DNA of 35,616 nt. Origin: Pseudomonadota bacterium (GTDB taxonomy: Bacteria; Pseudomonadota; Gammaproteobacteria; Burkholderiales; SG8-39). The DNA lies in the NCBI GenBank assembly GCA_025352885.1, contig JANXRZ010000292.1, positions 1-35,616 on the forward strand, written 5' to 3'. The position numbers and the translations under genes were made by a program. Shown here one piece after another: positions 1 to 10,014 of this stretch; the first letter of the stretch is position 1, and each line of letters opens with the position of its first letter. The notes under the pieces were generated by a model. It saw only the letters and a program-made list of their open reading frames with translations, ran no database searches and had not been told where the DNA came from.

Positions 1-68
1 AAACCTGACGGTTTTTTGTCAGGTTTGAGCCTGGCCCCTTTTTGTAAGCTTCGAGCCTGGCCCCTTTT
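1..68. repeat. Hairpin plus 16-bp direct repeat downstream of clpB
   Basis: Positions 1-9 and 18-26 form a perfect 9-bp inverted repeat (AAACCTGAC / GTCAGGTTT) with an 8-base T-rich loop. Next to it, GAGCCTGGCCCCTTTT occurs at 27-42 and again at 53-68, exactly 26 bases apart. On the minus strand this reads as two copies of AAAAGGGGCCAGGCTC directly after the clpB stop. The hairpin could act as a clpB terminator, but the tandem words look like an intergenic repeat family. A related word occurs at 25234-25248. The element is cut by the window start, so its full extent is unknown. Confidence 0.6.
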
Positions 69-69
69 C

Positions 70-2649
<2,580 letters not shown>

Positions 2650-2677
2650 TGCCGTGTTCCTGTAATGGTTGACAGGC

Positions 2678-2705
2678 AGATGGGGCCTTGGAGGCCCATT
2701 TCAAC
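2678..2705 (-). promoter_or_regulatory. Sigma-32 (RpoH) heat-shock promoter of clpB
   Basis: On the minus strand, GTTGAAA (2699-2705) and CCCCATCT (2678-2685) are separated by 13 bases. The E. coli RpoH consensus is CTTGAAA, then 11-16 bases, then CCCCATNT. The -10 element matches fully and the -35 matches 6 of 7. Transcription would start near 2670, giving a leader of about 20 bases before the clpB ATG. The match is read directly; function is inferred from the known heat-shock control of clpB. Confidence 0.85.
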
Positions 2706-2724
2706 CGATGGCGCGCGGACCGGC

Positions 2725-2738
2725 TTGATTCAGGTCAA
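2725..2738. promoter_or_regulatory. FNR/Anr-like box between crcB and clpB
   Basis: TTGAT-TCAG-GTCAA matches the FNR/CRP-family palindrome TTGAT-N4-ATCAA at 9 of 10 positions. Flanking GC pairs extend it into a 6-bp inverted repeat, GCTTGA/TCAAGC. Its centre lies about 60 bases upstream of the predicted clpB transcription start, which is an activator-compatible spacing. It also lies only 12 bases past the crcB stop, so it may instead be a small 3' hairpin. A single match can be chance. Confidence 0.35.
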
Positions 2739-2750
2739 GCGGGTTTGAAG

Positions 2751-3131
2751 TCAGCCCATGGCGCGGTAGGTGAGGAACCCGAGGAAAGTTGCTGCGAGCG
2801 ACCCGAAGAGGTGGGAGGCGGAGTGCAGGAGCGCGGCGCCGACCTGGCCGCCCATCATGAGCTGCACCGACTCGGCCGAGAAAGTCGAGAAGGTCGTGAG
2901 GCCCCCGAGGAACCCGGTGATGCACAGCAGCCGCCACTCCGGGGCGATCGCGGCATGGGCGGCAAAAAAAGCCACCGCCACGCCGACGAGGTAGCCGCCG
3001 ACGATATTCGCCGCAAGCGTCCCAAGCGGCAGCGCCGGAATGACAGGATTGAACCAGCTGGACAGCATCCAGCGCAGCCAAGCACCGAGCGCGGCGCCTA
3101 CCCCGACCGCGAGGACAGCCGCCGCAGTCAA
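2751..3131 (-). CDS. crcB: Fluoride ion channel CrcB/Fluc
   Basis: Small membrane protein (126 residues, four hydrophobic segments) that forms dual-topology dimers exporting fluoride. Family signatures are visible: an early Gly-rich helix with a conserved Arg (GAALGAWLRW), PLGTLAANIVG in helix 2, and GGLTTFSTFS in helix 3 (the fluoride-pore Phe/Thr track). It starts 10 bases after the moaE stop and is probably the last gene of the mobB-moeA-moaD-moaE transcript. I saw no fluoride riboswitch upstream, as expected for an internal operon gene. Its link to molybdenum cofactor genes is positional only. Confidence 0.93.
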   Translation of the reverse strand: MTAAAVLAVGVGAALGAWLRWMLSSWFNPVIPALPLGTLAANIVGGYLVGVAVAFFAAHAAIAPEWRLLCITGFLGGLTTFSTFSAESVQLMMGGQVGAALLHSASHLFGSLAATFLGFLTYRAMG

Positions 3132-3141
3132 TCGTCCCCCT

Positions 3142-3594
3142 TCACTTCCAGCGGCCGGCCGAAGCGTCGTCGGAGTCCTTCGCCTCGACCCAGCGCGCGC
3201 CTTGCGGGGTTTCTTCCTTCTTCCAGAAAGGCGCGCGGGTCTTGAGGTAGTCCATGATGAATTCGCAGGCGGCGAAGGCGTCGCCGCGATGGCCGCTTGC
3301 CACAGCCACGAGCACGATCTGGTCGGTCGGCTCGAGCCTGCCGACGCGGTGGATGACCGTGCAGTCGAGCACTTCCCAGCGGCCCGCGGCTTCGTCGACG
3401 ATGGCCTTGAGGGCTTTCTCGGTCATGCCGGGGTAGTGCTCGAGCGTCATAGTTGCGACGCCGGCGCCTTCGTTTACATCCCTGACGACGCCGATGAAGC
3501 TCGCCACCGCGCCCACTTTTGGATTGCGCGCGCGGACTTCGGCCATTTCGCGGCCCGCGTCGAAATCTTCTTCCTGGACGCTGATCTTCACCAT
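3142..3594 (-). CDS. moaE: Molybdopterin synthase catalytic subunit MoaE
   Basis: Large subunit of molybdopterin synthase, which inserts two sulfurs carried by MoaD into cyclic pyranopterin monophosphate to give molybdopterin. 150 residues, normal for the family. Conserved stretches include VGAVASFIGVVRD near residue 30, TLEHYPGM, IHRVGRLEPTD, VASGHRGDAF, and the catalytic Lys-rich segment LKTRAPFWKKE. The start at 3594 overlaps the moaD stop by one base (TGATG), implying translational coupling and 1:1 production. The reading frame stays open further upstream, but that part only covers moaD in another frame. Confidence 0.95.
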   Translation of the reverse strand: MVKISVQEEDFDAGREMAEVRARNPKVGAVASFIGVVRDVNEGAGVATMTLEHYPGMTEKALKAIVDEAAGRWEVLDCTVIHRVGRLEPTDQIVLVAVASGHRGDAFAACEFIMDYLKTRAPFWKKEETPQGARWVEAKDSDDASAGRWK

Positions 3595-3851
3595 CAACCG
3601 CCGGTGACCGGCGGGAAGAACGCGATCTCGTCGCCCGCCTTGATCGGCGCACTTTCGTTGGCCATGTCCTGGTTGACGGCCATGCGCACCATGCGCTTTT
3701 CGGCAAGGGACGCTTCCCACGCGCCGCCGCGGCCGATGAGGTGGTTGCGCAATGCCCCGAGCGTCGCGGTGCCCGCCGGAAGCTCGACCTCCTCCGAGGC
3801 CTTGCCGACCTGCTCGCGCAGGCCCGCGAAATAGAGAACTTTCACTTTCAC
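3594..3851 (-). CDS. moaD: Molybdopterin synthase sulfur carrier subunit MoaD
   Basis: Ubiquitin-fold sulfur carrier of 85 residues. The C-terminus ends in PPVTGG: the terminal Gly-Gly is adenylated by MoeB and converted to the thiocarboxylate used by MoaE. The N-terminal MKVKVLYFAGLRE is typical of the beta-grasp start. Its ATG overlaps the moeA stop by four bases (ATGA) and its stop overlaps moaE, so all three are translationally coupled. MoeB is not in the window and must be encoded elsewhere. Confidence 0.95.
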   Translation of the reverse strand: MKVKVLYFAGLREQVGKASEEVELPAGTATLGALRNHLIGRGGAWEASLAEKRMVRMAVNQDMANESAPIKAGDEIAFFPPVTGG

Positions 3852-5053
3852 CAGTAGAGCTCCGAAAAGGACAGGAACTTCACCCGGTCGCCTTTGCGGA
3901 TCGCCTGGTTCGCCGGGTTATCGATGAGGCCGTCGGCCCAGGCGGTGGAGGTCATCACCGCAGAGTCCTGCGTCGAGTAGAGGTCGAGGCCGCCCTCGGC
4001 GTTCCATTTGGCGCGAAGGAATTCGCGCCGCGCATCCGGCTTGTCCCACGTGAAATCGGCGCGTGCATCGATCACGCGGGGCGCGACGTTCGAGAGGCCC
4101 TGCGTCTTCAGCAGGAAAGGCCGCACGAAAATCAGGAAGGTGACGAAAGAAGACACCGGGTTGCCCGGCAGGCCGATGAACGCAGCCTCCTTGACCTTGC
4201 CGAACGCAAGCGGCCGCCCAGGCTTCATTGCGATCTTCCACATGAGTAACGACCCTTCGGCTTCCACCGCCGGCTTCACATGGTCCTCTTCGCCGACGGA
4301 CACGCCGCCCGAAGTGACGATGATGTCGTTCTCCGCAGCGGCCCGGCGCAGCACTTCGCGTGTCGCGTCCAGGCGGTCGGGCACGATGCCGTAGTCCTTC
4401 ACTTCGCACCCGAAGAGCTTCGCCATGCCGTTCAGCGTGAAGCGGTTGGAGTTGTAGATCCGGCCCGGCGGCAAGGGGTCGCCCGGCATGACGAGCTCGT
4501 CGCCCGTGAAGAACAAGGCCATCTTCACCTTGCGCCGCACCGGCAGGGTCTTGATCCCGACTGAAGCCGCAAGGCCGGTGTCCTGCGGCCGCAGCTTGAT
4601 GCCTTCGACCAGCACCGTGCCGCCGGCCTTGATGTCGCTGCCTGCGCGGCGCACCCATTCCTCGGGCTGGGGCTTCTTCTTGACGACGACGTGGTCGCCG
4701 TCGCCTGCGCAGAACTCCTGCATGACCACCGCATCCGCGCCCTGCGGGATCGGTGCCCCGGTAAAGATGCGAGCCGCCGTGCCGGCAGCCAGGGGATTGC
4801 CGACCGAACCGGCCGCAATGCGCTGCGCGACCTTCAGCCGCGTATCCGGGCCGGTGATGTCGGCCACGCGCACGGCGTAGCCGTCCATGGCGCTGTTGTC
4901 CATTGGCGGGACGTCCATGGTCGAGGACTGGGCACGCGCCAGGATGCGGTCGGTCGCCTCGAGTGTGGAGACGTCCTCGATGTCGGCGACGGGCCTCGCG
5001 CCGGCCAACAGCACCTCGAGCGCCTCGTCAACGGAGAGCAGTCCCTTGTTCAT
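3848..5053 (-). CDS. moeA: Molybdopterin molybdenumtransferase MoeA
   Basis: Catalyses insertion of molybdate (or tungstate) into adenylylated molybdopterin to form active Mo/W cofactor. 401 residues, normal for MoeA. Recognisable blocks: PPMDNSAMDGYAVR near residue 50, RIFTGAPIPQGADAVVMQE near 93-111, TGDELVMPG near 187-195, SGGVSVGEEDHVKPA, KPGRPLAFGK and GLPGNPVSSFVTF. Domains I-IV are all present. It overlaps mobB upstream and moaD downstream by four bases each. Placement next to tupABC and fdh fits supply of cofactor to the formate dehydrogenase. Confidence 0.95.
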   Translation of the reverse strand: MNKGLLSVDEALEVLLAGARPVADIEDVSTLEATDRILARAQSSTMDVPPMDNSAMDGYAVRVADITGPDTRLKVAQRIAAGSVGNPLAAGTAARIFTGAPIPQGADAVVMQEFCAGDGDHVVVKKKPQPEEWVRRAGSDIKAGGTVLVEGIKLRPQDTGLAASVGIKTLPVRRKVKMALFFTGDELVMPGDPLPPGRIYNSNRFTLNGMAKLFGCEVKDYGIVPDRLDATREVLRRAAAENDIIVTSGGVSVGEEDHVKPAVEAEGSLLMWKIAMKPGRPLAFGKVKEAAFIGLPGNPVSSFVTFLIFVRPFLLKTQGLSNVAPRVIDARADFTWDKPDARREFLRAKWNAEGGLDLYSTQDSAVMTSTAWADGLIDNPANQAIRKGDRVKFLSFSELYW

Positions 5054-5544
5054 TTCAGCTTCAGGTGTCCCAGGATGAATTCGGCGATGACCGCGTCGTC
5101 GTTCAGATCGAGTTGCGGCAGTTTCGTTTCAAGCGCGTGGTCGGTGGCAATGGCTACGATGTTCGCATCATTCGGGTGCAAAAGCGCGGCTTCGGTTCCG
5201 GCGCGATGCACTTCGAGCTTCGGGATCGGCTGGTACTTGAAGCCTTCCACGATGACCAGGTCGCAGGGCGAAAAATGCTTGAGCTGCTCCTCGAAGGGCG
5301 GCTCGGGCGTGCCGCGCAGTTCGTGCATGAGCACCCAGCGCTGCGACGACGTGACCAGCACCTCCGCCGCACCCGCATGGCGATGCCGGAAGGAGTCCTT
5401 GCCCGGCTTGTCGACGTCGAAGGTGTGGTGCGCGTGCTTGATCAGCGACACGCGCAGGCCCCGCTTCACGAAGCGCGGGATGAGCTTCTCGATCAAGGTC
5501 GTCTTGCCGCTCCCCGACCAGCCCGCGAACCCGAATATTTTCAT
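5050..5544 (-). CDS. mobB: Molybdopterin-guanine dinucleotide biosynthesis protein MobB
   Basis: GTP-binding P-loop protein of 164 residues thought to assist MobA in making the bis-MGD form of the cofactor used by formate dehydrogenases. Walker A is GWSGSGKT at residues 8-15; LIKHAHH and DSFRHRHAGA are typical MobB segments, and VIVEGFKYQPIPKLEVHR is the conserved central strand and loop. It is first in the mobB-moeA-moaD-moaE-crcB run. There is no Shine-Dalgarno before the ATG at 5544, and a -10-like element sits so close that the message may be leaderless. MobA is not in the window. Confidence 0.93.
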   Translation of the reverse strand: MKIFGFAGWSGSGKTTLIEKLIPRFVKRGLRVSLIKHAHHTFDVDKPGKDSFRHRHAGAAEVLVTSSQRWVLMHELRGTPEPPFEEQLKHFSPCDLVIVEGFKYQPIPKLEVHRAGTEAALLHPNDANIVAIATDHALETKLPQLDLNDDAVIAEFILGHLKLK

Positions 5545-5684
5545 GGGTCGATTTTATCAGGCCGCCCAGCCTCTACTTGACACGATACCAGTTCCAGTAT
5601 GCGAATTGCCCGGAGAACGGCTTTTCGATTGATTCTACGAAATAGAATGTCGCGGATTACGGAAGAAAGTCCCGATGGCCCCTC
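5545..5684. other. Intergenic region between mobB and the TonB receptor
   Basis: 140 non-coding bases. They hold the mobB -10 candidate and an AT-rich inverted repeat, ATTCTA-CGAAA-TAGAAT (5632-5648), in otherwise GC-rich DNA. The inverted repeat lies about 90 bases upstream of mobB and about 40 bases after the receptor stop. It could be an operator or a weak 3' hairpin; it has no T-run and does not match the E. coli ModE consensus. Confidence 0.4.
5551..5558 (-). promoter_or_regulatory. Candidate -10 element of the mobB operon (leaderless start)
   Basis: On the minus strand GATAAAAT lies at 5558-5551, only six bases before the mobB ATG. A normal -10 to start distance puts the first transcribed base at or within two bases of the ATG. 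The bases between (CGACCC) hold no ribosome binding site. I could not find a good -35, so this is a moderate call. Confidence 0.4.
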
Positions 5685-7751
5685 TCAGAAACTCACCGAC
5701 AGTGTCATCCTGAGCGCCCGGCTTTCGACGGGGTGGAAATGGAAATCCGCGACTGGCGCTGCCTCCCCGCGCAGCTGGGACCGGTAAAAATAATCCACGT
5801 CGTTGTCCTTCTTGTTGAAGAGGTTGTAGACGTCCAGGCTCAGCCGCGTCTTCTTGTCGAACGCATAGCCCACACGGGCATTGACGATCGAAGTCGCCTT
5901 GGAGCGCGCGCTGTTGTCCTCGGTCAGCGGCCGCGGGCCGAAATAGCGCCAGCGCGCGCTGCCGAACCAACCGCTTTTGCTATCGATCGTCACGCCGGCC
6001 GAAGCCACCTTGTCCGGCGCCCCCGGGATGTACGGCCCGGCCGGATCGAACTCCGAGAACCGGGCGCGCGTGAGCGCGAGCGTGCCGTCAAACGAAAGCC
6101 AGGGTCGCGGCAGGTACTGGACCAGCCATTCGAACCCCGAGCGCTTCGAAGCGCGGCTGGGCTCTGTAGTGCCGGCATCGCCGACGAAGAGCAGTTCGGA
6201 AGCCTGGCTCAGGGTCCAGAGCGACATCGACGTGGTCACGCCGGTGAAAGGCTGGCTGCGCAGGCCGACCTCGTAGCCGGTCGTGCGCACGAGCGGGTCG
6301 ACGCGCGTCGCCGCCGCGCCCGACGCCGGGTCCACGGTGATCGTCGTGCCGCGCGCATCGTTGCTGTGGAAGCCGCGGCCCCAGTTGACGAAGTACTCCG
6401 TGCGATGCCACGGCCCGAAAGCGAGCGTGAACTTCGGGGACAAGAGCGACGCTTTCGCCCGGCCCGAGTTCACCGGGTTGTTGCTGGCGACCTCGAAGCT
6501 GTAGCTGTCGGCGCGTATCCCTGCGATCGTCCGGAACCAGGACGTCCATTCAAGCGTGTTGGCGACATACGGCGCGACGCTGCGCACCAGCACCCTGTCC
6601 TCCCGCACGACGCCCAATTGCTGGCGCGCGGCCGTGGTGTACAGACCCACCGGGGACATTCGGTCCTGGCGCACCTGCAGGCCGAGGGTCGTCGTTGAAT
6701 CGAGGCCGCCGGCCTTGTGCAGCCAGGCCTGGCTGAAGGTGCCGCCGGTCGTGGTGCGCCGCTCCGATTGCCGGAACTGGTCGCCGTTGACCGGGTCGTT
6801 CAGGAAATAGGTGAAATTGGAATACAGGTCGAGACTGGACCGGATCGCATACACCGAGGCATTGCGGACCACGTTGCCTTCGGTCTGGCGCCAGTCGGCC
6901 GACATGCTGTAACGGCTCGACTGGCCACCGTCGGTCGGGTCGACCGAGCCAAAGCGCCCGAGCACCCCCGCGTTCGCTGCGCGAAGGGGAATCTGGTCGG
7001 TCGAATTCCATTTACCCGAGTACGCCATGCCGGTGATGCTGAACGCGTTCGCCGCCGTGCCCATCGAATAGCGCAGGACGCCGCTCCCCTTGCGCAGGTT
7101 GCTGCGGTTTTCCCATGGCCCGTCGTTGTGCTCCAACTCGACCGCATAGAGCAAATGTCCAGGGCCTGCGTCGGGAGAGCCTGCAACCAGCGCGCGCCGC
7201 CAGCCGAACGAACCTGCCGAGAGACTCGCGATCGACGCGGGAAGCGTGTTCGCGTAAGCGATCCGAGCCGAGCCCACAGAGGAAAAATCGCCGTCCTCCG
7301 CAAAATACGGCCCCTTGTTGTACTGGACCCGCTGGATCAGTTCGGGGATCACGAAATTCAGATCCATGTAGCCCTGGCCGTGCGCGTGCGTCGGGCTGTT
7401 GACCGGCATTCCCGCAACCCAGCTGGCGAAATCGGTGCCGTGGTCGAGGTTGTAGCCGCGCATGAAGTACTGGTTCGCTTTCCCGTCGCCGCTGTGCTGC
7501 GTCACGATCATGCCGGGCACTGCCTCGAGCACTTCGCCGGTTCGCAACAGCGGGCGCAGGCTGATGCCCTGGCCCGTGACGCCGCCCTGGCTCGCGGAGT
7601 CCCAAATGCCGACGTCGTTGTTGTATTTTCCGGTGACGACGACTGCGTCGAGCTCCGTTTCCGGCGGGTTATCGTGCGCGCAGGCGCACTCCACGGCAGC
7701 GAAAGACGCAGCGAGCAGGAGCGCGATCCGCGGTGCCAATTTCACTGCCAT
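5685..7751 (-). CDS. TonB-dependent outer-membrane receptor
   Basis: Outer-membrane beta-barrel transporter of 688 residues energised by TonB. I chose the ATG at 7751 because it begins a Sec signal peptide (MAVKLAPRIALLL to about residue 25); an in-frame ATG at 7790 adds 13 atypical residues overlapping tupC. A TonB-box-like DAVVVTG lies at 35-41. The plug follows (conserved MRGYNLDHGTDFASWVAGMP region and LIQRVQYNKGP), then a long barrel ending in the aromatic LRMTLSVSF. The substrate is not shown by the sequence itself. The gene follows tupC by 25 bases with no room for a separate promoter, so I infer tungstate/molybdate or a chelate of it. An unrelated substrate remains possible. Confidence 0.88.
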   Translation of the reverse strand: MAVKLAPRIALLLAASFAAVECACAHDNPPETELDAVVVTGKYNNDVGIWDSASQGGVTGQGISLRPLLRTGEVLEAVPGMIVTQHSGDGKANQYFMRGYNLDHGTDFASWVAGMPVNSPTHAHGQGYMDLNFVIPELIQRVQYNKGPYFAEDGDFSSVGSARIAYANTLPASIASLSAGSFGWRRALVAGSPDAGPGHLLYAVELEHNDGPWENRSNLRKGSGVLRYSMGTAANAFSITGMAYSGKWNSTDQIPLRAANAGVLGRFGSVDPTDGGQSSRYSMSADWRQTEGNVVRNASVYAIRSSLDLYSNFTYFLNDPVNGDQFRQSERRTTTGGTFSQAWLHKAGGLDSTTTLGLQVRQDRMSPVGLYTTAARQQLGVVREDRVLVRSVAPYVANTLEWTSWFRTIAGIRADSYSFEVASNNPVNSGRAKASLLSPKFTLAFGPWHRTEYFVNWGRGFHSNDARGTTITVDPASGAAATRVDPLVRTTGYEVGLRSQPFTGVTTSMSLWTLSQASELLFVGDAGTTEPSRASKRSGFEWLVQYLPRPWLSFDGTLALTRARFSEFDPAGPYIPGAPDKVASAGVTIDSKSGWFGSARWRYFGPRPLTEDNSARSKATSIVNARVGYAFDKKTRLSLDVYNLFNKKDNDVDYFYRSQLRGEAAPVADFHFHPVESRALRMTLSVSF

Positions 7752-7776
7752 CGCTGTTCCAGCCTGAAATCCGGAC

Positions 7777-8436
7777 TCACTCTTCCACAAGGATCCGCCC
7801 TGCTTCGATTCGCAGCCGGTTGAGGATGGCCAGCCGGATGATTTCCGGGTCGTGCGTCGCGATCAGCACGGTATGGCTTTCGGTGCACAGGCTGGTCACG
7901 AGCTCCAGCACCTGCTTGCGCGCTTCGCCATCGAGGTTCGCCGTCGGCTCATCGAGCAGCATGAGCGTCGGCTCCAGGACGCGAGCACGCGCCAGCGCCG
8001 CCCTCTGCTTCTCGCCGCCCGAGAGCTTTTGCGGCGGCACCCCATGGCGATCCGCCAGCCCTGCCCATTCCAGTGCCGCAACGGCCTTGGACCGGCGCTG
8101 GTCCGACGGAACATTTCTTCTTGCGAGGCCGTATTCGATATTTTCCAGCAATCCCGTACGAAAAAGGTACGGCTGCTGGTGAACGTAAAGGATGTCCCGA
8201 CGGAACGCTTCGGGGTAGCTGTCGAATGCTGCGGTCCTGCCGCGGAAGGTGAGGCTGCCGGCTTCAGCCGGTTCGAGGCCGGCGAGGATCCGAAGGAACG
8301 TCGTCTTGCCGGTTCCATTACCCCCTGTAAGGACGTACCCGCTGCCCGATTCGAGCATGACGCCGGCGCCCTCGAGCAATGCGCGCTCGCCGAAGTGCTT
8401 CGTCACGCCTTCCACTTCGAGGATGACACGGCTCAT
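7777..8436 (-). CDS. tupC: Tungstate ABC transporter ATP-binding protein TupC
   Basis: Cytoplasmic ATPase of 219 residues for the tungstate importer. Walker A GGNGTGKT is at 38-45, the ABC signature is LSGGEKQRAAL, Walker B is LMLLDEPTANLD, and the switch His lies in ATHDPE. Its start overlaps the tupB stop by four bases. Tungstate specificity rests on the TupA partner; the ATPase alone would read as a generic ion-type importer subunit. Confidence 0.9.
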   Translation of the reverse strand: MSRVILEVEGVTKHFGERALLEGAGVMLESGSGYVLTGGNGTGKTTFLRILAGLEPAEAGSLTFRGRTAAFDSYPEAFRRDILYVHQQPYLFRTGLLENIEYGLARRNVPSDQRRSKAVAALEWAGLADRHGVPPQKLSGGEKQRAALARARVLEPTLMLLDEPTANLDGEARKQVLELVTSLCTESHTVLIATHDPEIIRLAILNRLRIEAGRILVEE

Positions 8437-9128
8437 TCGAGGCCTCCCTCGCCCTGCAGCCAGGCAAGGGCAACGTTGATGCCAACTGCGATTGCGACCA
8501 GCACGAAGCCGAGCGCGATCCCGAAGGCGAATTCACCCTTTGACGTCTCCAGCGCAATGGCCGTCGGGATATTTCGCGTGATACCTGCGATGTTTCCGCC
8601 GATCAGCAAGGCCGCACCGACCTCCGAGATGACCCGGCCGAAAGCATTCACGAAACCCGCGATCACCGAGAACCGGACCTCCCACAACGTGGTCAGCGCC
8701 GCACGCCACTTCGATGCGCCGAGGCAACGGGCGGTCTCATAGACGCGAGCGTCGGCGCCCTGCACCGCCGAGACCGTGAAGACGATGAGGATCGGAAACG
8801 CGATCACCATGTAGCCGATTACGATCGCCGTCGGCGTAAACAGCAGTTCGAGGCTGCCAAGCGGACCTCGCCGTGAAAACATAAGGTAGAGGAGGAGTCC
8901 GACCACGACCGTGGGAAACGAGAGAAGTCCCTGCAACAGCACGACGAGCGCCCGCCGTCCCGGGAAATGCACGTGCGCCAGGACGAATCCGGCAGCGACG
9001 CAACCCGGAGCGAGCACTGCCAAGGCGACAACCGATGTCCACAGCGACAACCAGATGATCGTCCAGAGTTCCGGGTCCCCGGCAAACAGCAGCGCGAAGG
9101 CTTGTCGCGTCGGTTCGAACAGGTCCAT
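8433..9128 (-). CDS. tupB: Tungstate ABC transporter permease TupB
   Basis: Inner-membrane permease of 231 residues with about five hydrophobic helices. The cytoplasmic coupling motif of the binding-protein-dependent family appears as YETARCLGASKWRAALTTLWEVRFSVIAG near residues 130-160. The early Trp-rich segment (LWTIIWLSLWTS) begins helix 1. It starts three bases after the tupA stop and overlaps tupC. Gene order A-B-C is standard for Tup systems. Confidence 0.9.
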   Translation of the reverse strand: MDLFEPTRQAFALLFAGDPELWTIIWLSLWTSVVALAVLAPGCVAAGFVLAHVHFPGRRALVVLLQGLLSFPTVVVGLLLYLMFSRRGPLGSLELLFTPTAIVIGYMVIAFPILIVFTVSAVQGADARVYETARCLGASKWRAALTTLWEVRFSVIAGFVNAFGRVISEVGAALLIGGNIAGITRNIPTAIALETSKGEFAFGIALGFVLVAIAVGINVALAWLQGEGGLE

Positions 9129-9131
9129 CGG

Positions 9132-9950
9132 CTACCTGGCCGACGGGAAGAACAACTGCTCGCCGTTCACTTTGTAATCCGCAATAAGGCGCTGTCCTTG
9201 CTCTGAGGTGAGCCACTCGATCAGCTGCATTGCACCGGTGTAGTTGACCTTCGGAAAGCGCTTGGGATTCACCGCCATCACGCCATAGGGATTCACAAGG
9301 CGCTTGTCCCCCTCGACGAGGATTTGCAGGTCGAGCTTGGCCCGATACGCGAGAAATGTCCCGCGATCGGACAACACGTAACCGTGCTTCTCGAACGCCA
9401 TCACCAGCGCCGTCCCCATGCCTTGCCCGATCGAAAGGTAGTAGCCCGACCACTTCGGCTCGACGCCCGCTGCCTTCCAAAGCTCCAGCTCGCGGATGTG
9501 CGTGCCGGACTGGTCGCCCCGCGATACGAAATTCGCACCGGCATCCCGGATTCGCGTAAGCGCCCGGGCAGCATCCTTCTCACCCTTGATCCGCGCAGGA
9601 TCGGAGGGCGGACCGAGAATGACGAAATCGTTGTACATGAGGTCGCGCCGGTTCACCCCGAATCCCGCCGCCATGAACTTGTCCTCCGCGTCGCGCGCAT
9701 GGACCATCACGAGGTCCGCATCGCCCTGCTCACCGATCTTCAGCGCCGCGCCCGTTCCGACAGCCACGTACCGGACGATGATGCCCGTTCTTTCGCGGAA
9801 TTTTGGAAACAGGTAATCGAGCAGGCCCGTGTTCGCAGTGCTCGTCGTCGTCGCAAGGCGAACGTCGGCAGCGCGGACAGGAGAAAAAGCCAGCACTCCG
9901 ATGACCAGCAACCCAGCGATCACCCATCCGGGCGGCGCGCTCTTTCGCAT
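9132..9950 (-). CDS. tupA: Tungstate-binding periplasmic protein TupA
   Basis: Periplasmic solute-binding protein of 272 residues. Signal peptide at 1-27 (hydrophobic core WVIAGLLVIGVLAF, cleavage after VRA). The TupA fingerprint TTTS is at 34-37, with GTGAALKIGEQGDADLVMVHA and SRGDQSGTHIRE as further oxyanion-pocket segments. TupA proteins bind tungstate very tightly and prefer it to molybdate, but a molybdate role cannot be excluded from sequence. First gene of the tupABC-TonB receptor operon; AGAGGG lies nine bases before the ATG. Confidence 0.93.
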   Translation of the reverse strand: MRKSAPPGWVIAGLLVIGVLAFSPVRAADVRLATTTSTANTGLLDYLFPKFRERTGIIVRYVAVGTGAALKIGEQGDADLVMVHARDAEDKFMAAGFGVNRRDLMYNDFVILGPPSDPARIKGEKDAARALTRIRDAGANFVSRGDQSGTHIRELELWKAAGVEPKWSGYYLSIGQGMGTALVMAFEKHGYVLSDRGTFLAYRAKLDLQILVEGDKRLVNPYGVMAVNPKRFPKVNYTGAMQLIEWLTSEQGQRLIADYKVNGEQLFFPSAR

Positions 9951-9974
9951 TCTATTTTTCCCTCTGAGACGCGA

Positions 9975-9996
9975 AGTTTAGACGGATTTCGATCCG
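9975..9996 (-). promoter_or_regulatory. Candidate tup operon promoter with palindromic operator
   Basis: On the minus strand TAAACT (9980-9975) is a -10-like hexamer 24 bases before the tupA ATG. Immediately upstream is a perfect palindrome CGGAT-TTCG-ATCCG (9983-9996), in the -35/-10 interval where a repressor would block polymerase. No good -35 hexamer is visible. It does not match the E. coli ModE box. Confidence 0.45.
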
Positions 9997-10014
9997 CGCT
10001 TTCCGGGCCGTCGC

